From assembly GCF_033097365.1 (NCBI RefSeq), contig NZ_AP028461.1, forward strand, positions 11,311,501 through 11,375,500: a stretch of 64,000 nt of DNA, given 5' to 3'. Below the pieces are notes generated by a model. The model did no database searches and was not told where the DNA came from. It was given only the letters and a program-made list of their open reading frames with translations. Numbering within the stretch: the first letter of the stretch is position 1; each line of letters begins with the position of its first letter. Source of the DNA: Actinoplanes sichuanensis (GTDB taxonomy: Bacteria; Actinomycetota; Actinomycetes; Mycobacteriales; Micromonosporaceae). Positions 18,404 to 26,904 of the stretch are shown here, piece after piece. The position numbers and the translations under genes are program-made.

Positions 18404-18428
18404 CGACTTCGCTGATGTTCGCTGACGG

Positions 18429-18860
18429 CTAGCGCCCCGCCAGCAACCTGTTGACCGCCGCGTCGACGTCCAGATGATCGGACTCGCGCCCGCGAGGCAC
18501 CACCACGTAGGTGCGCCGCAGGAAGCGGACCAGGACGCTGCGCGGCACCTCGAACAGTGCGTTCCCGTCCGGCGACGAGAGGGCCAGTGCGACGAAATCG
18601 CCCCGCGGCGTGGCCCACGGCCACACCCGGACGTCGCCGATCCCGGCCGGCTCGTCGAGCCCGGTCACGAGGAGCTCCCGCGCGAAGGACCAGCTCACGG
18701 CTTCCCCACCGGCTGATTCTGCGTGGAACAACACGTGAACCGCATACGGGTCGGCTGGGTCGTAACGCAGACTGGCGCGTACCGGCAGTGCCGTCGCGTC
18801 AGGCGCTACGAGCCGCAGCGAGGTTTCGACCTCGACGGTCGTTGGACGAATGGTACTCAT
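18429..18860 (-). CDS. SsgA-family sporulation/cell division regulator (SsgB-like)
   Basis: 143 residues, ATG preceded by GGGGGAG. SsgA-like (SALP) features: a small beta-rich whirly-type fold with LPVRASLRYDPADPYAVHVL, VSWSFARELLVTGL and DVRVWPWATP near the middle. These proteins occur only in morphologically complex actinomycetes and help place FtsZ rings and remodel peptidoglycan during sporulation. Length fits SsgB (about 137-145). Monocistronic, with its own terminator. The presence of this gene is good evidence that the host sporulates. Confidence 0.92.
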   Translation of the reverse strand: MSTIRPTTVEVETSLRLVAPDATALPVRASLRYDPADPYAVHVLFHAESAGGEAVSWSFARELLVTGLDEPAGIGDVRVWPWATPRGDFVALALSSPDGNALFEVPRSVLVRFLRRTYVVVPRGRESDHLDVDAAVNRLLAGR

Positions 18861-19169
18861 GGACGAACTCCCCCCGGCACCGCTGCGAGGCTGGTGAACC
18901 CCGCGGTTCCCATACTCAGGTGATCCTTGTAGTTACGCTCCGCCATACGCTGATCTCACCCAGTAGTGGGAAGGCGGTTCCGAAAACCCTTCCGTGCAGG
19001 ACGTAAAGCGATATCTTGTCCTGTTCTGCCCGTGTACTCGGTTCCGCCTGGCATCAGTGGTCCAGCAGTTGACTTACTCCGGTAACGTCCATTCCTCCCG
19101 GGTAGTGACGGGGCTCCCGGACACTGGGGGATGAAATGAACCTAAAACCGGACGACGGGGTTCTCAGAC
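18861..19169. other. 309-bp intergenic region between the SsgA-like and PGPGW genes
   Basis: No convincing reading frame. It is less GC-rich than the neighbours and holds the divergent promoters of the leftward SsgA-like gene and the rightward PGPGW gene. A TTGACT hexamer at 19069-19074 could be a -35 box, but no matching -10 stands at the right distance, so I do not call a promoter. Nothing else seen. Confidence 0.4.
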
Positions 19170-19544
19170 GTGCGTGTGCTTGACCGTATTCGGTCCAACT
19201 CCACCGGCCGCCTGGCCCTCAAGATCGGCGTCGGCATCGTCGGCGGCCTGGTGGTCGCCATCGGCATCATCCTGATCCCGTTCCCCGGCCCCGGCTGGGC
19301 GATCGTCATCCTCGGCCTGGCGATCCTGGCCGTCGAGTTCCACTGGGCCCGCGGTGTCCTCGCCTTCACCAAGCGCCACGTCCAGAGCTGGACCCACTGG
19401 ATAGCCCGCCAGTCCCTACCGCTGCGGGCCCTGATCGGCGTGGTCGGCATGCTCTTCATCAGCGCGGTGGTCTGGGCGAGCGTGAAGGTGAGCCTGCACG
19501 TCGACCTGATCCAGGTCAGTCTGGACTGGTTGCGGACCCGATGA
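19170..19544 (+). CDS. TIGR02611-type PGPGW membrane protein
   Basis: 124 residues, GTG start. Two or three membrane segments; the signature FPGPGWAIVILGLAILAVEF sits at ~43-62, followed by HWARGVLAFTKRHV. This matches the actinobacterial PGPGW/TIGR02611 family of unknown function. A third hydrophobic segment (LIGVVGMLFISAVVWASV) precedes a short C-terminal helix. Lies 52 bases before tRNA-Val. Confidence 0.85.
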   Translation: MRVLDRIRSNSTGRLALKIGVGIVGGLVVAIGIILIPFPGPGWAIVILGLAILAVEFHWARGVLAFTKRHVQSWTHWIARQSLPLRALIGVVGMLFISAVVWASVKVSLHVDLIQVSLDWLRTR

Positions 19545-19596
19545 CCCCCTGGTTCGCAAACCGGTGCGGCGGTCTAGTAGAGTTCCATCTCGTTGA

Positions 19597-19671
19597 GGGC
19601 GATTAGCTCAGCGGGAGAGCGCTCCGTTCACACCGGAGAGGTCACTGGTTCGATCCCAGTATCGCCCACCA
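19597..19671 (+). tRNA. tRNA-Val (anticodon CAC)
   Basis: Full cloverleaf: acceptor GGGCGAT pairs with ATCGCCC, D-arm TTAGCTCAGCGGGAGAGC, anticodon stem CTCCG/CGGAG around loop TTCACAC giving anticodon CAC, T-arm with GGTTCGATCC, discriminator A and an encoded CCA at 19669-19671. Confidence 0.95.
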
Positions 19672-19806
19672 GCATTCGAACTGCGAAAACGCTCGGTCTT
19701 GTGATCCACGAGGCCGGGCGTTTTGTCATGCTTGTGGGGGCAGCGTCTTGGCTCCCGAGGAGACCTCCTCCGAGGAGGCTCGCTGACCGTAATGTCGAAC
19801 AGCGTT

Positions 19807-19977
19807 CACCAGGCTGACGGTGCGGGTGTGCTCGGCCAGGTTGCCGATGGTGTCGTAGGAGCGGACCGTCAGGGTGGCCGGGCCGTTGACCACCGTGGGG
19901 TCGAAGGGCAGGGCGATGCCGCCGAGGCCGTTGCGGTTGACGTAGCCGTCTACTTGCTCGTATCCGACGTCGGGGTG
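19807..19977 (-). pseudogene. Remnant of a secreted-protein Ig-like domain
   Basis: About 57 codons in one leftward frame read like a real domain end: GYVNRNGLGGIALPFDPTVV and NGPATLTVRSYDTIGNLAEH, followed by TRTVSLVN. This pattern (VNGPATLTVRSYDxxGN) is typical of Ig-like or Big-type modules at the end of actinomycete secreted hydrolases. There is no start, signal peptide or catalytic region attached, and codons on either side lose the protein-like character. Most likely the truncated tail of a lost gene. Confidence 0.5.
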
Positions 19978-20086
19978 GGTGGTGCGGCGCTTTCCAAGAC
20001 CGGCGATCGGACGGGGAGCAGGCCGGGGTTGATATCGACAACGTCGAACGGCGTTCAGCAGCGTCGGGTGCCGGTGGCCGACCGGC

Positions 20087-20114
20087 CTGAGCGCCGTTTT
20101 AACGATCGTCTCAG
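20087..20114. promoter_or_regulatory. 28-bp palindromic element, copy A
   Basis: CTGAG-N18-CTCAG with a TTAA centre. It matches copy B (22292-22319) at the ends and at CGCCG, TTAA and TCGT inside, and similarity continues about 15 bases to each side (for example GCTCGGTA on the right in both). Lies 133 bp upstream of the response regulator start. Likely an operator shared by the two loci (inference). Confidence 0.55.
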
Positions 20115-20246
20115 GTCTGCTCGGTAGGAAGTGGGCGACGCGGGGCCGGGCCTCGACGTCATGGCCGGACGCGTCGCGGACTCCGGCGGCACGGCCCGCG
20201 CCGGACGGCGGCCGGACCATCTACGCGACCTGAAGGGTGGCCGTTC

Positions 20247-20915
20247 ATGATCTCCGTGCTCGTGGTGGACTCCCAGCCGCTGCAGCGCTTCGGGCTACGC
20301 ATGCTGCTGGAGAGCACCCCCGACACCGAGATCGTCGGCGAGGCCGACAATTCCGCCGAGGCCGTTCGGCGGGCCACTGAGCTGCGTCCCGACGTGGTGC
20401 TGATGGACATCCGCATGCCGGGCGTCGACGGGATCGAGACGACCCGGCGCATCGTCGCAGGCGGTGGACGGTCGCGGATCCTGGTGCTGACGACGTTCGA
20501 CGTGGACCGGTATGCGTTCGCCACGCTGCGGGCCGGGGCGAGCGGTTTCCTGCTCAAGGACATCCGCCCGGAGGATCTGCTCGCCGGTATCCGGGCCGTC
20601 GCGGCCGGGGACGCGGTGATCGCGCCGGCGCTGACTCGGCGACTGCTCGACGCGTTCGCCGACCGGCTGGACGACGACCTCTGCGGGCCCGTGCGGGAGG
20701 ATCCCCGCCTGAGATTCCTGACCGACCGCGAGCGTGAGGTCCTCGTCGCCATCGGCCACGGCCTCACCAACGGTGAGATCGCGCGACGGTTCAGGCTGTC
20801 GGAGTCGACGGTGAAGACACACGTCGGGCGGGTCCTCGCCAAGATCGGCGCAAGAGACCGGATCCAGGCCGTCATCCTCGCCTACGACTTGAGACTCGCC
20901 CGGCCGGTCCAGTGA
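20247..20915 (+). CDS. NarL/LuxR-family response regulator (orphan)
   Basis: 222 residues. Receiver domain 1-120 with phospho-acceptor Asp54 in VVLMDIRMPG, Thr in LVLTTFD and Lys104 in FLLKDIRPED. Only one acidic residue (Asp8, then Ser9) stands where most receivers have two. The LuxR HTH (~150-215) reads TDREREVLVAIGHGLTNGEI and RLSESTVKTHVGRVL. No histidine kinase is adjacent; the kinase at 24549 has its own OmpR-type partner. Copy A of the 28-bp palindrome upstream suggests autoregulation; copy B stands upstream of the MmpL gene, making it a candidate target. Confidence 0.92.
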   Translation: MISVLVVDSQPLQRFGLRMLLESTPDTEIVGEADNSAEAVRRATELRPDVVLMDIRMPGVDGIETTRRIVAGGGRSRILVLTTFDVDRYAFATLRAGASGFLLKDIRPEDLLAGIRAVAAGDAVIAPALTRRLLDAFADRLDDDLCGPVREDPRLRFLTDREREVLVAIGHGLTNGEIARRFRLSESTVKTHVGRVLAKIGARDRIQAVILAYDLRLARPVQ

Positions 20916-20934
20916 TCCGTCGGGCCACGACGAT

Positions 20935-20971
20935 GCCGCACGGGTGTGGGCTCGGCTCACACCCGTGCGGC
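20935..20971. terminator. Bidirectional terminator
   Basis: A perfect 14-bp stem (20935-20948 with 20958-20971) with a 9-base loop lies between the converging response regulator (stop at 20915) and the leftward monooxygenase gene (stop at 20978), only 6 bases from the latter. Confidence 0.75.
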
Positions 20972-20977
20972 GCTTCG

Positions 20978-22186
20978 TCAGGACTCGCGGGGGGAGACCG
21001 TCATGATGCCGATGCACATCTCGTCGCTGGTGCCGTCGCCCCACACCACGTAACGCGGCGGCAGCTTCTTGAGCTGGGGCACCTGCTTGCGTAGTCCCGC
21101 GTCGTGGGTGCAGGTCACTCGCAGCACGTCGCCCGGGCCGATCTCCTTCGGTTTCGCCAGTGGTGTCAGTCGCTGATCGTCGAAGTCGAACTGCGGCACG
21201 TCCAGCAGAACCTCGGCCTTCGGCGTGCCGGGATTGAGCTCGACCTTCAGGGCCCGCCCGAGCATGTGCATGTGGGCGAAGCCGGCGTACACGGTCATCG
21301 GCGCTTCGACCTCATGGTCGCAGGTCTGGACGGGGCCGGGCTTCGGCGTTCCCCGGCCGCACTCCTCGACCTGACGATCGCCCATTCCGCCGACATCGTC
21401 GCCGAATCGCTTCGTCACGTCCGCGACCGAGGCGGCCCGGTCACAGAGCGGCCCCGACTCGTCGGCCGCACAGGGCAGGTCGGTCGGCGCGTCGACCGAC
21501 AGCGTCTCGAGTTCCCGGGTCTTCGGTGTGCCGTCCGTCAGTCGCAGCCGCACCGCCGAGCGGTCCGGACCGGCCGGCTTGCCGTCGGTCGCGAGCAGGT
21601 TGTAGTGGATCTGGAGGACGAGCAGGCTGCCCGGCTCCAGCTTGAAGCCGGCGTCCTGGTTCAGCAGCGTCTCCGTCGCACCCGGCGCCCACGTGTCCAC
21701 CCACGCCGCTTCACCTTCTTCGACCTCGGCGCCCTTGACGCCGGTCCCGCCGAAACACTGCCAGCCGAGACCAGGGGTCTTGGTGTCCTGTTCCCGGGTC
21801 TCGGCGGCCCCGCCCGGTGGGATCGCGTAGACGATGGCATGGTGGGCGATGGCGACGTTCTCCGGGATGAACTGGGTCCCGGTCAGGAACGCCGCCTTGG
21901 ACAGCTGCGGGTCGATGATCTGGCACCGGTACTCGTCCGTGCCGCCGCCCTCCGGCGGCGTGGGCGTGTAGGCCTGGGCCATCCTCAAGTCGACGAACCG
22001 CTCGCCGGCGCGCAGCGGCTGTGGTGGAGCCGACGACGCGCCCGCGTGTGCGCTGTGCACGTCGACCGCCGGGGGCGCCGCGCTCCGGTCGGCGTCCGAC
22101 CCACATGCGGCGACGGCGGCCAACGCTGCCACCAGCGTCATGACGCCGGCCGCGATCTTCCACCCTGGACTGTCAGCTTTCCTCAT
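20978..22186 (-). CDS. Copper type-II monooxygenase-like lipoprotein (PHM/DBM fold)
   Basis: 402 residues from ATG at 22186. Lipoprotein signal with lipobox LAAVAAC (Cys28), so anchored outside the membrane. The PHM-type two-domain fold is indicated by His115-His116 in IAHHAIVY (CuH-type ligand pair), by VLQIHYNL, and by GFAHMHMLGRALKVEL, where HMH resembles the CuM His-x-His pair. A late Met in DEMCIGIMTV could be the CuM methionine. Many cysteines (about ten) suit the disulfides of this family. Bacterial members are uncharacterised; substrate unknown. Divergent from the MmpL gene, sharing the region that holds copy B. Confidence 0.75.
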   Translation of the reverse strand: MRKADSPGWKIAAGVMTLVAALAAVAACGSDADRSAAPPAVDVHSAHAGASSAPPQPLRAGERFVDLRMAQAYTPTPPEGGGTDEYRCQIIDPQLSKAAFLTGTQFIPENVAIAHHAIVYAIPPGGAAETREQDTKTPGLGWQCFGGTGVKGAEVEEGEAAWVDTWAPGATETLLNQDAGFKLEPGSLLVLQIHYNLLATDGKPAGPDRSAVRLRLTDGTPKTRELETLSVDAPTDLPCAADESGPLCDRAASVADVTKRFGDDVGGMGDRQVEECGRGTPKPGPVQTCDHEVEAPMTVYAGFAHMHMLGRALKVELNPGTPKAEVLLDVPQFDFDDQRLTPLAKPKEIGPGDVLRVTCTHDAGLRKQVPQLKKLPPRYVVWGDGTSDEMCIGIMTVSPRES

Positions 22187-22254
22187 GGCCCGAACGCTAG
22201 GAGTGATTCCGTCCGGTTTCGTCGTACCGCGGTCGTCATTCTCGGGAATGGGGC

Positions 22255-22268
22255 GGTACCGCGGTACC
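22255..22268. promoter_or_regulatory. 14-bp perfect palindrome GGTACCGCGGTACC
   Basis: Lies in the monooxygenase/MmpL divergent region, 24 bp from copy B of the 28-bp element. Part of it (TACCGCGG) also appears about 30 bp to the left. A dimeric regulator site is possible; no factor can be named. Confidence 0.4.
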
Positions 22269-22291
22269 ACCTTCCCGCACGGTCAACCGAT

Positions 22292-22319
22292 CTGAGCGCC
22301 GCATTAATGGTCGTCTCAG
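22292..22319. promoter_or_regulatory. 28-bp palindromic element, copy B
   Basis: CTGAG-N5-CATTAATG-N5-CTCAG: both arms and the 8-bp centre are self-complementary. Ends 62 bp before the MmpL start and about 105 bp from the divergent monooxygenase start. Sequence similarity with copy A (20087-20114) extends beyond the palindrome. Confidence 0.6.
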
Positions 22320-22381
22320 ATTCGCTCGGTACGAATTCGGCCTCGGACAAGCGATGTATCGCCTACGTAGGAGGCTTATTC

Positions 22382-24514
22382 ATGTCAGTCAACGCAGCGC
22401 CGCCCAGGAAAGCGCCGCCCGGCCGCTGGGTGCCGTGGTTGGTGATCGGCTTGTGGATGGCGCTGGCGGCGGTCATGGTGCCGTTGAGCGGGAAGTTGAG
22501 CTCGGTCACCACCGACCGGGCCGTGGACACCCTGCCCGCCGGTGCCGAGTCCACCAGAGTGGCGGTGCTGGAGGACAGTCTCCCCGGCGGTGAGGACAAC
22601 ACGTTCGTCTTCGTGTACCACCGTGCCGGCGGCGTGACCGACGCCGACCGCGCGACGGTCGAGCGCCACTACGCCACCCTCGCCAAGCGGTACCCGCCGA
22701 AGGCGGCGGCCGGTGCGGACGAGGAGGGCCCGTCGACGCAGCTCTCCGCCGACGGCGAAGCGATGATGTTCACCCTCGACGTGAGCACGACTTACGGCGC
22801 TCCGGAGGCCGTCGTCGGCCCGCTGCGGGACGCGGCGAAGGAACGCCCCGCCGGCCTGGAACTCGACGTGACCGGCCCGGCCGCGATCGACGGCGACATG
22901 GACGCCGTCTTCGATGGCATCGACCTGCAGGTCTTTCTCACCACCGTCATCGTCGTCACGGTGCTGCTCGTCCTCACGTACCGCAGCCCGGTGTTGTGGT
23001 TCATCCCGCTCGTGGTCGTCGGCGCTGCCGCGCTGACCTCGATGGCGACCGTCTACCTGCTCGTCAAGGGCTTCGGGATCGTGGTCAACGACCAGAACTC
23101 GGCGCTGCTGACGATCCTGGTGTTCGGTGTCGGAACGGACTACGCGTTGCTGCTCATCGCCCGGTATCGGGAGGCACTGCACCAGCACGAGAACGTCCGG
23201 GTCGCGATGGTCCACGCACTGCGCGGCGCGGCGCCGGCCATCGTCGCGTCCGCCGCCACCGTGGTCGCCGGCCTGCTCTGCCTGCTCGCCGCCGACCTGA
23301 ACAGCACCAGCGGGTTAGGCCCGATCGGTGCGGCCGGCATCCTGTGCGCGCTGGTGGCCATGCTGACGCTGTTCCCGGCGGTGCTGGTGGTGCTGGGCAG
23401 GCGGATCTTCTGGCCGGCCATCCCACGGTTCAGTACGGCTGTGGTGGAGAAGCCGGGGCTGTGGGGTCGGCTCGGCACCGCCATCAGCCGCCGCCGATGG
23501 GTGGCGACGCTCGGCTCGTTCGGAATCCTCGGAGTGCTCGCCATCGGCCTGACGGGCAACACCGGCGCGCTGCGGGAGCAGGACCAGTTCCTGTCCGCCC
23601 CGGAGTCGGTCACCGGCTTCACCGTTCTCCGGCAGCACTTCCCGGAGCTCGGCGGTCAGCCGATGACGGTCTTCACGCGGCCGGCGTACCAGGATCGGGT
23701 GCTCGACGTCGTCCAGGGCACTCCCGGCGTGGCCATGGCCGTCCCGGGTCAGACCAGCGGAGGCTGGGCCGACATCTCCGTCTTCCCGACCGACGCGCCG
23801 GACACCACCGCGGAATACGACACGATCGAGCGGGTACGCACCGCGGTGCACGCGGTGAGCGGGGCACAGGCGATCGTCGGCGGGCCGAGCGCGGAGAACC
23901 TCGACACCGAGGTCACCACCAGCCGCGACGAGAAGGTCGTGATCCCGCTGGTGCTGGTGGTCGTCCTGATCGTCCTCGGGCTGCTGTTGCGCGCGATCGT
24001 GGCCCCACTGGTCCTGATGGCCACCGTGATCGTCTCCTTCGCCGCAGCCTTCGGCGGCAGCGTGTTCATCTTCGACACGATTTTCGGGTTCAAGGGCGTC
24101 GACTATTCGGTGCCGCTGCTGGCATTCCTGTTCCTGGTGGCGCTCGGCGTCGACTACAACATCTTCCTGGCCAGTCGGGCGCGGGAGGAGACCGTGCGTC
24201 TCGGCACCAGAGAGGGCATGCTCAGAGCCCTGTCCGCCACCGGCGGTGTCATCACCTCGGCCGGCCTGGTTCTGGCGGCAACGTTCGCGGTCCTCACCAC
24301 ACTTCCGCTGGTGATGCTGATCGAGGTCGGGTTCCTGGTCGCCTTCGGTGTGCTGCTCGACGCCCTCCTGGTGCGGTCGGTCCTGGTGCCCGCCCTCACC
24401 CTGCTGATCGGTCGGCGGATCTGGTGGCCGAGCCGGCTGTCCCGACCGGCGGCGGAGCCGCCGACCGGGCCACAGCCAGTCGCCGAGGACGAGGAGCTCG
24501 CGCTGCAACGATGA
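22382..24514 (+). CDS. MMPL-family RND transporter
   Basis: 710 residues from ATG with GGAGG upstream (22370-22374); the reading frame is open far upstream but that is fortuitous. RND topology: one membrane segment at residues ~20-38, a ~160-residue external loop, then five segments, and the pattern repeated in the second half. Signature loops GVGTDYALLLIARYREAL and GVDYNIFLASRAREE are present, the Asp-Tyr pairs being the proton-relay sites of MmpL proteins. Likely exports a lipid or hydrophobic metabolite using the proton gradient. Divergent from the copper lipoprotein; perhaps controlled by the orphan response regulator. Confidence 0.9.
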   Translation: MSVNAAPPRKAPPGRWVPWLVIGLWMALAAVMVPLSGKLSSVTTDRAVDTLPAGAESTRVAVLEDSLPGGEDNTFVFVYHRAGGVTDADRATVERHYATLAKRYPPKAAAGADEEGPSTQLSADGEAMMFTLDVSTTYGAPEAVVGPLRDAAKERPAGLELDVTGPAAIDGDMDAVFDGIDLQVFLTTVIVVTVLLVLTYRSPVLWFIPLVVVGAAALTSMATVYLLVKGFGIVVNDQNSALLTILVFGVGTDYALLLIARYREALHQHENVRVAMVHALRGAAPAIVASAATVVAGLLCLLAADLNSTSGLGPIGAAGILCALVAMLTLFPAVLVVLGRRIFWPAIPRFSTAVVEKPGLWGRLGTAISRRRWVATLGSFGILGVLAIGLTGNTGALREQDQFLSAPESVTGFTVLRQHFPELGGQPMTVFTRPAYQDRVLDVVQGTPGVAMAVPGQTSGGWADISVFPTDAPDTTAEYDTIERVRTAVHAVSGAQAIVGGPSAENLDTEVTTSRDEKVVIPLVLVVVLIVLGLLLRAIVAPLVLMATVIVSFAAAFGGSVFIFDTIFGFKGVDYSVPLLAFLFLVALGVDYNIFLASRAREETVRLGTREGMLRALSATGGVITSAGLVLAATFAVLTTLPLVMLIEVGFLVAFGVLLDALLVRSVLVPALTLLIGRRIWWPSRLSRPAAEPPTGPQPVAEDEELALQR

Positions 24515-24548
24515 GCGCGGCGGTACGGACCTCATCGGCCGGGGCAGG

Positions 24549-26000
24549 TCAGCGCGGCGTGCTGTCCTCCCCGGCGGTGAGCCGCGCGACCGGGGTGGCC
24601 GGGGCTGTGGCCGGAAGGTCGATCCGCAGCAGCGCGCCACCGCGCGCGGACCGGGCGACGGTGGCCCGGCCGCCGTGGGCGTGCACGACCCGCTGCACGA
24701 TCGACAGCCCGAGCCCGGATCCCGGCAACGCCCGGGCAGTCTCGGCACGGTAGAACCGGTCGAACACCCGCGGTACGTCGGTGGCGTCGATACCGGGCCC
24801 GGCGTCGTCGACCTCGAGCACCGCCGACGCGCCCTCGGCCCGGAGCCGGACCTGCACCGGCTGATCCGTGGGGGACCACTTGCCGGCATTGTCGACGAGG
24901 TTGAGCACCGCTCGCTGGAGAGCGGCGGGACGCCCGCTCACCCACACGGTGGCCACGTCGAGCGCGACCTCGAGGTCGGGCATGCGGGAACGCGCCTGGG
25001 CCGTGGCGGCCACCACCACGTCGGCGAGGTCGAGCAGTTCGGTGCTCTCGTCGCCGGCGTCACCGCGTGCCAGATCGGTCAGCTCGGCGGCGAGGGTACT
25101 CAATTCGGCCACCTGGGTGCCGAGATCGTTGAGCAGCCGGGTCCGGCTCTCCGCCGTGAGGGCGGTGTCGAGGGTGCCGCGCCGGTCGAGCCGGACCAGC
25201 AGCTCGATGTTGAGGCGCAGGCTGGTGAGCGGGGTCTTGAGTTCGTGGGCGGCGTCCTCGGCGAGTAGCCGCTGGGCCTGCCGGGAGTCCCGGAGCGCGG
25301 CGAGCATGTCGTTGATCGCCTGGATCAGCCGCCGGATCTCCCCACCGCCCTCGTCCGGGATGTCGGCGTCGAGATCCCGGGTACGCGCGACCTGTACCGC
25401 GGCGGCGGTCAGCCGGTCGATCGGTGCCAGCCCGGTCCGCGCCACGGTCCGCCCGACAAGGGCACCCCCGACCACACAGAGCAGCCCGATCAGCAACATG
25501 CCGAACCCGAACTGGTTGATCGAGGTGTCGTCGGCGACGCGGGCCACCTGGACCGCGCCGTCACCCGCCCGCAGCGTGTAGACGAGATGGCCGTCGTCGT
25601 CGCTGTCGTTCGACTCCATCAGGTCGGCCGACGCGCCCCGCACCACGCGCCCGGCCTGCTCGCTGACCGGGGGCAGCTCCGGTTGACCGGCCGGAGTCCG
25701 AGTCGAGCCGTCGGGCAGGACGACCCGCACCAGCCGACCGGATCCCGGATAGGGCGGTAGCCAGACCTGCGCCAGGCCTGCGCGTTCCGCGGTCGTCGCC
25801 AGGACGTGGGCCTCGGCGCGCAGCTCATTCTCGGTGGTGTCCTGCAGCTGCCAGTCCATCAGCTCGCTGGCCACCTGGAAGGCCATGAACACGCTGACCG
25901 CGATGGCCGTCGCCGCGATCACCGTCAGCCTGGTCCGCAGGGACCGCCGCCGCCACCATCGGGTCAGCCGGCGCGGTTCCGGCCCGTCCGGTCGGCTCAC
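24549..26000 (-). CDS. Two-component sensor histidine kinase
   Basis: 483 residues, GTG start overlapping the response-regulator stop (GTGA). Membrane segments at ~25-45 and ~165-187 enclose an external sensor of ~120 residues rich in acidic residues near its end ([11 protein letters not shown]). HAMP ~188-240, then the H-box [15 protein letters not shown] with His252. The ATPase has N-box [13 protein letters not shown]1 DDAGPGID and G2 [12 protein letters not shown]. Lys-Trp in the N-box replaces the more usual Lys-Phe/Tyr. Signal unknown. Second gene of the pair. Confidence 0.93.
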   Translation of the reverse strand: MSRPDGPEPRRLTRWWRRRSLRTRLTVIAATAIAVSVFMAFQVASELMDWQLQDTTENELRAEAHVLATTAERAGLAQVWLPPYPGSGRLVRVVLPDGSTRTPAGQPELPPVSEQAGRVVRGASADLMESNDSDDDGHLVYTLRAGDGAVQVARVADDTSINQFGFGMLLIGLLCVVGGALVGRTVARTGLAPIDRLTAAAVQVARTRDLDADIPDEGGGEIRRLIQAINDMLAALRDSRQAQRLLAEDAAHELKTPLTSLRLNIELLVRLDRRGTLDTALTAESRTRLLNDLGTQVAELSTLAAELTDLARGDAGDESTELLDLADVVVAATAQARSRMPDLEVALDVATVWVSGRPAALQRAVLNLVDNAGKWSPTDQPVQVRLRAEGASAVLEVDDAGPGIDATDVPRVFDRFYRAETARALPGSGLGLSIVQRVVHAHGGRATVARSARGGALLRIDLPATAPATPVARLTAGEDSTPR

Positions 26001-26689
26001 GGAGGCGTCTCCCGCAACGTGTATCCCAGGCCGCGCAGCGTGTAGATCAAACGCGGCTCACCCTCCGCCTCCATCTTGCGGCGCAGGTAGCTCACGTACA
26101 CCTGGAGGTTGTTGGCGGTGGTGCTCATGTCGAAGCCCCAGATCGCCTCGAACAGCGCGTCACGCGTCAGGACCCGGGTCGCGTTGCGCAGGAGAACCTG
26201 CAGGAGGGAGAACTCGGTCCGGGTCAGGCGCAGCGGGCGCCCGCCCCGCCAGGCCTCGAACCTGTCGGGATCGAGCCGGACGTCGGCGAACGACAGGATC
26301 TGCGACTCCTCGTCGGCCGGCGTGCGCCGGCGCAGCAGAGCACGCACCCGGGCCAGCAACTCCTCGGTGGCGAACGGCTTGGGCAGATAATCGTCGGCGC
26401 CCGCATCCAACCCCGTGACCCGGTCGGAGACCTGGTCCCGGGCGGTCAGCATCAGCACCGGCAGATCCCGGCCCGCAGCCCGCAACCGCCGGCAGGTCTC
26501 CAATCCGCCCAGGCGGGGCATCATCACGTCGAGGATCAGCAGATCCAGCGTGTCCTCGCCGGCCTCACCGACCCCGTCGAGCACGGCTAGACCGTTGGCG
26601 ACGGTGCTGGTGTCGTAACCCTCGACCTGGAGCACCCGCTCCAGGGACTCACGGATGGCGGCGTCATCATCCGCGATCAGGATCCGCAC
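25997..26689 (-). CDS. OmpR-family response regulator
   Basis: 230 residues from GTG at 26689 ([19 protein letters not shown]), with purine-rich GGGGAAGGG upstream; an ATG seven codons earlier is a weaker choice. Receiver has the acidic pair Asp7-Asp8, phospho-Asp54 in [10 protein letters not shown] and Lys at ~104 in [11 protein letters not shown]. Winged helix: [51 protein letters not shown]. Cognate regulator of the downstream kinase by overlap and orientation. Related in design to PrrA/TrcR-type actinobacterial systems. Confidence 0.93.
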   Translation of the reverse strand: MRILIADDDAAIRESLERVLQVEGYDTSTVANGLAVLDGVGEAGEDTLDLLILDVMMPRLGGLETCRRLRAAGRDLPVLMLTARDQVSDRVTGLDAGADDYLPKPFATEELLARVRALLRRRTPADEESQILSFADVRLDPDRFEAWRGGRPLRLTRTEFSLLQVLLRNATRVLTRDALFEAIWGFDMSTTANNLQVYVSYLRRKMEAEGEPRLIYTLRGLGYTLRETPP

Positions 26690-26904
26690 GTCGGCCCTTC
26701 CCCTTCCCATCGATGCCTTTGCCGCTCATTCTCCCGGGTCAACCTGAGGCCAGGATTAAAATCGAACCGGTACATCGGGCGCTGAGCGACCACCGCGTCA
26801 GGTGTAGCAGGCTGTACCCGGAAGGTCTCGCGTACTGCAATGACCTTGAGCGGCTCCGCTGATGGACTGTCGTCATCCCCCTGACAGTCCTGATCGGAGA
26901 TCTC

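Larger units (their letters stand above)
19672..20246. other. 575-bp region after the tRNA: decayed coding remnant and regulatory element
   Basis: No intact gene. It contains a leftward coding remnant (19807-19977) and, near the right end, a palindromic element (20087-20114) that recurs at 22292-22319. No integrase, direct repeat of the tRNA 3' end or transposase sequence was found, so integration at the tRNA is not demonstrated. Confidence 0.5.

Noticed and set aside
19069..19110. Sigma-70-type promoter with TTGACT before the PGPGW gene
   Set aside because: No acceptable -10 hexamer at 16-19 bases; not called as a promoter.
19628..19680. Leftward coding sequence ending in GDTGIEPVTSPV
   Set aside because: This is the well-known false translation of the reverse strand of a tRNA gene.
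19672..20246. Integrated mobile element at tRNA-Val
   Set aside because: No integrase, excisionase or repeat of the tRNA 3' end is present; only a gene fragment is seen.
21104..22381. Possible 400-residue N-terminal extension of the MmpL protein
   Set aside because: The extension lies antisense to the copper lipoprotein gene and has no protein character; the ATG at 22382 has a strong ribosome site.
26770..26800. Third copy of the CTGAG...CTCAG element near 26780
   Set aside because: It has CTGAGCG and GTCAG but with different spacing and no TTAA centre, so it is not the same motif.
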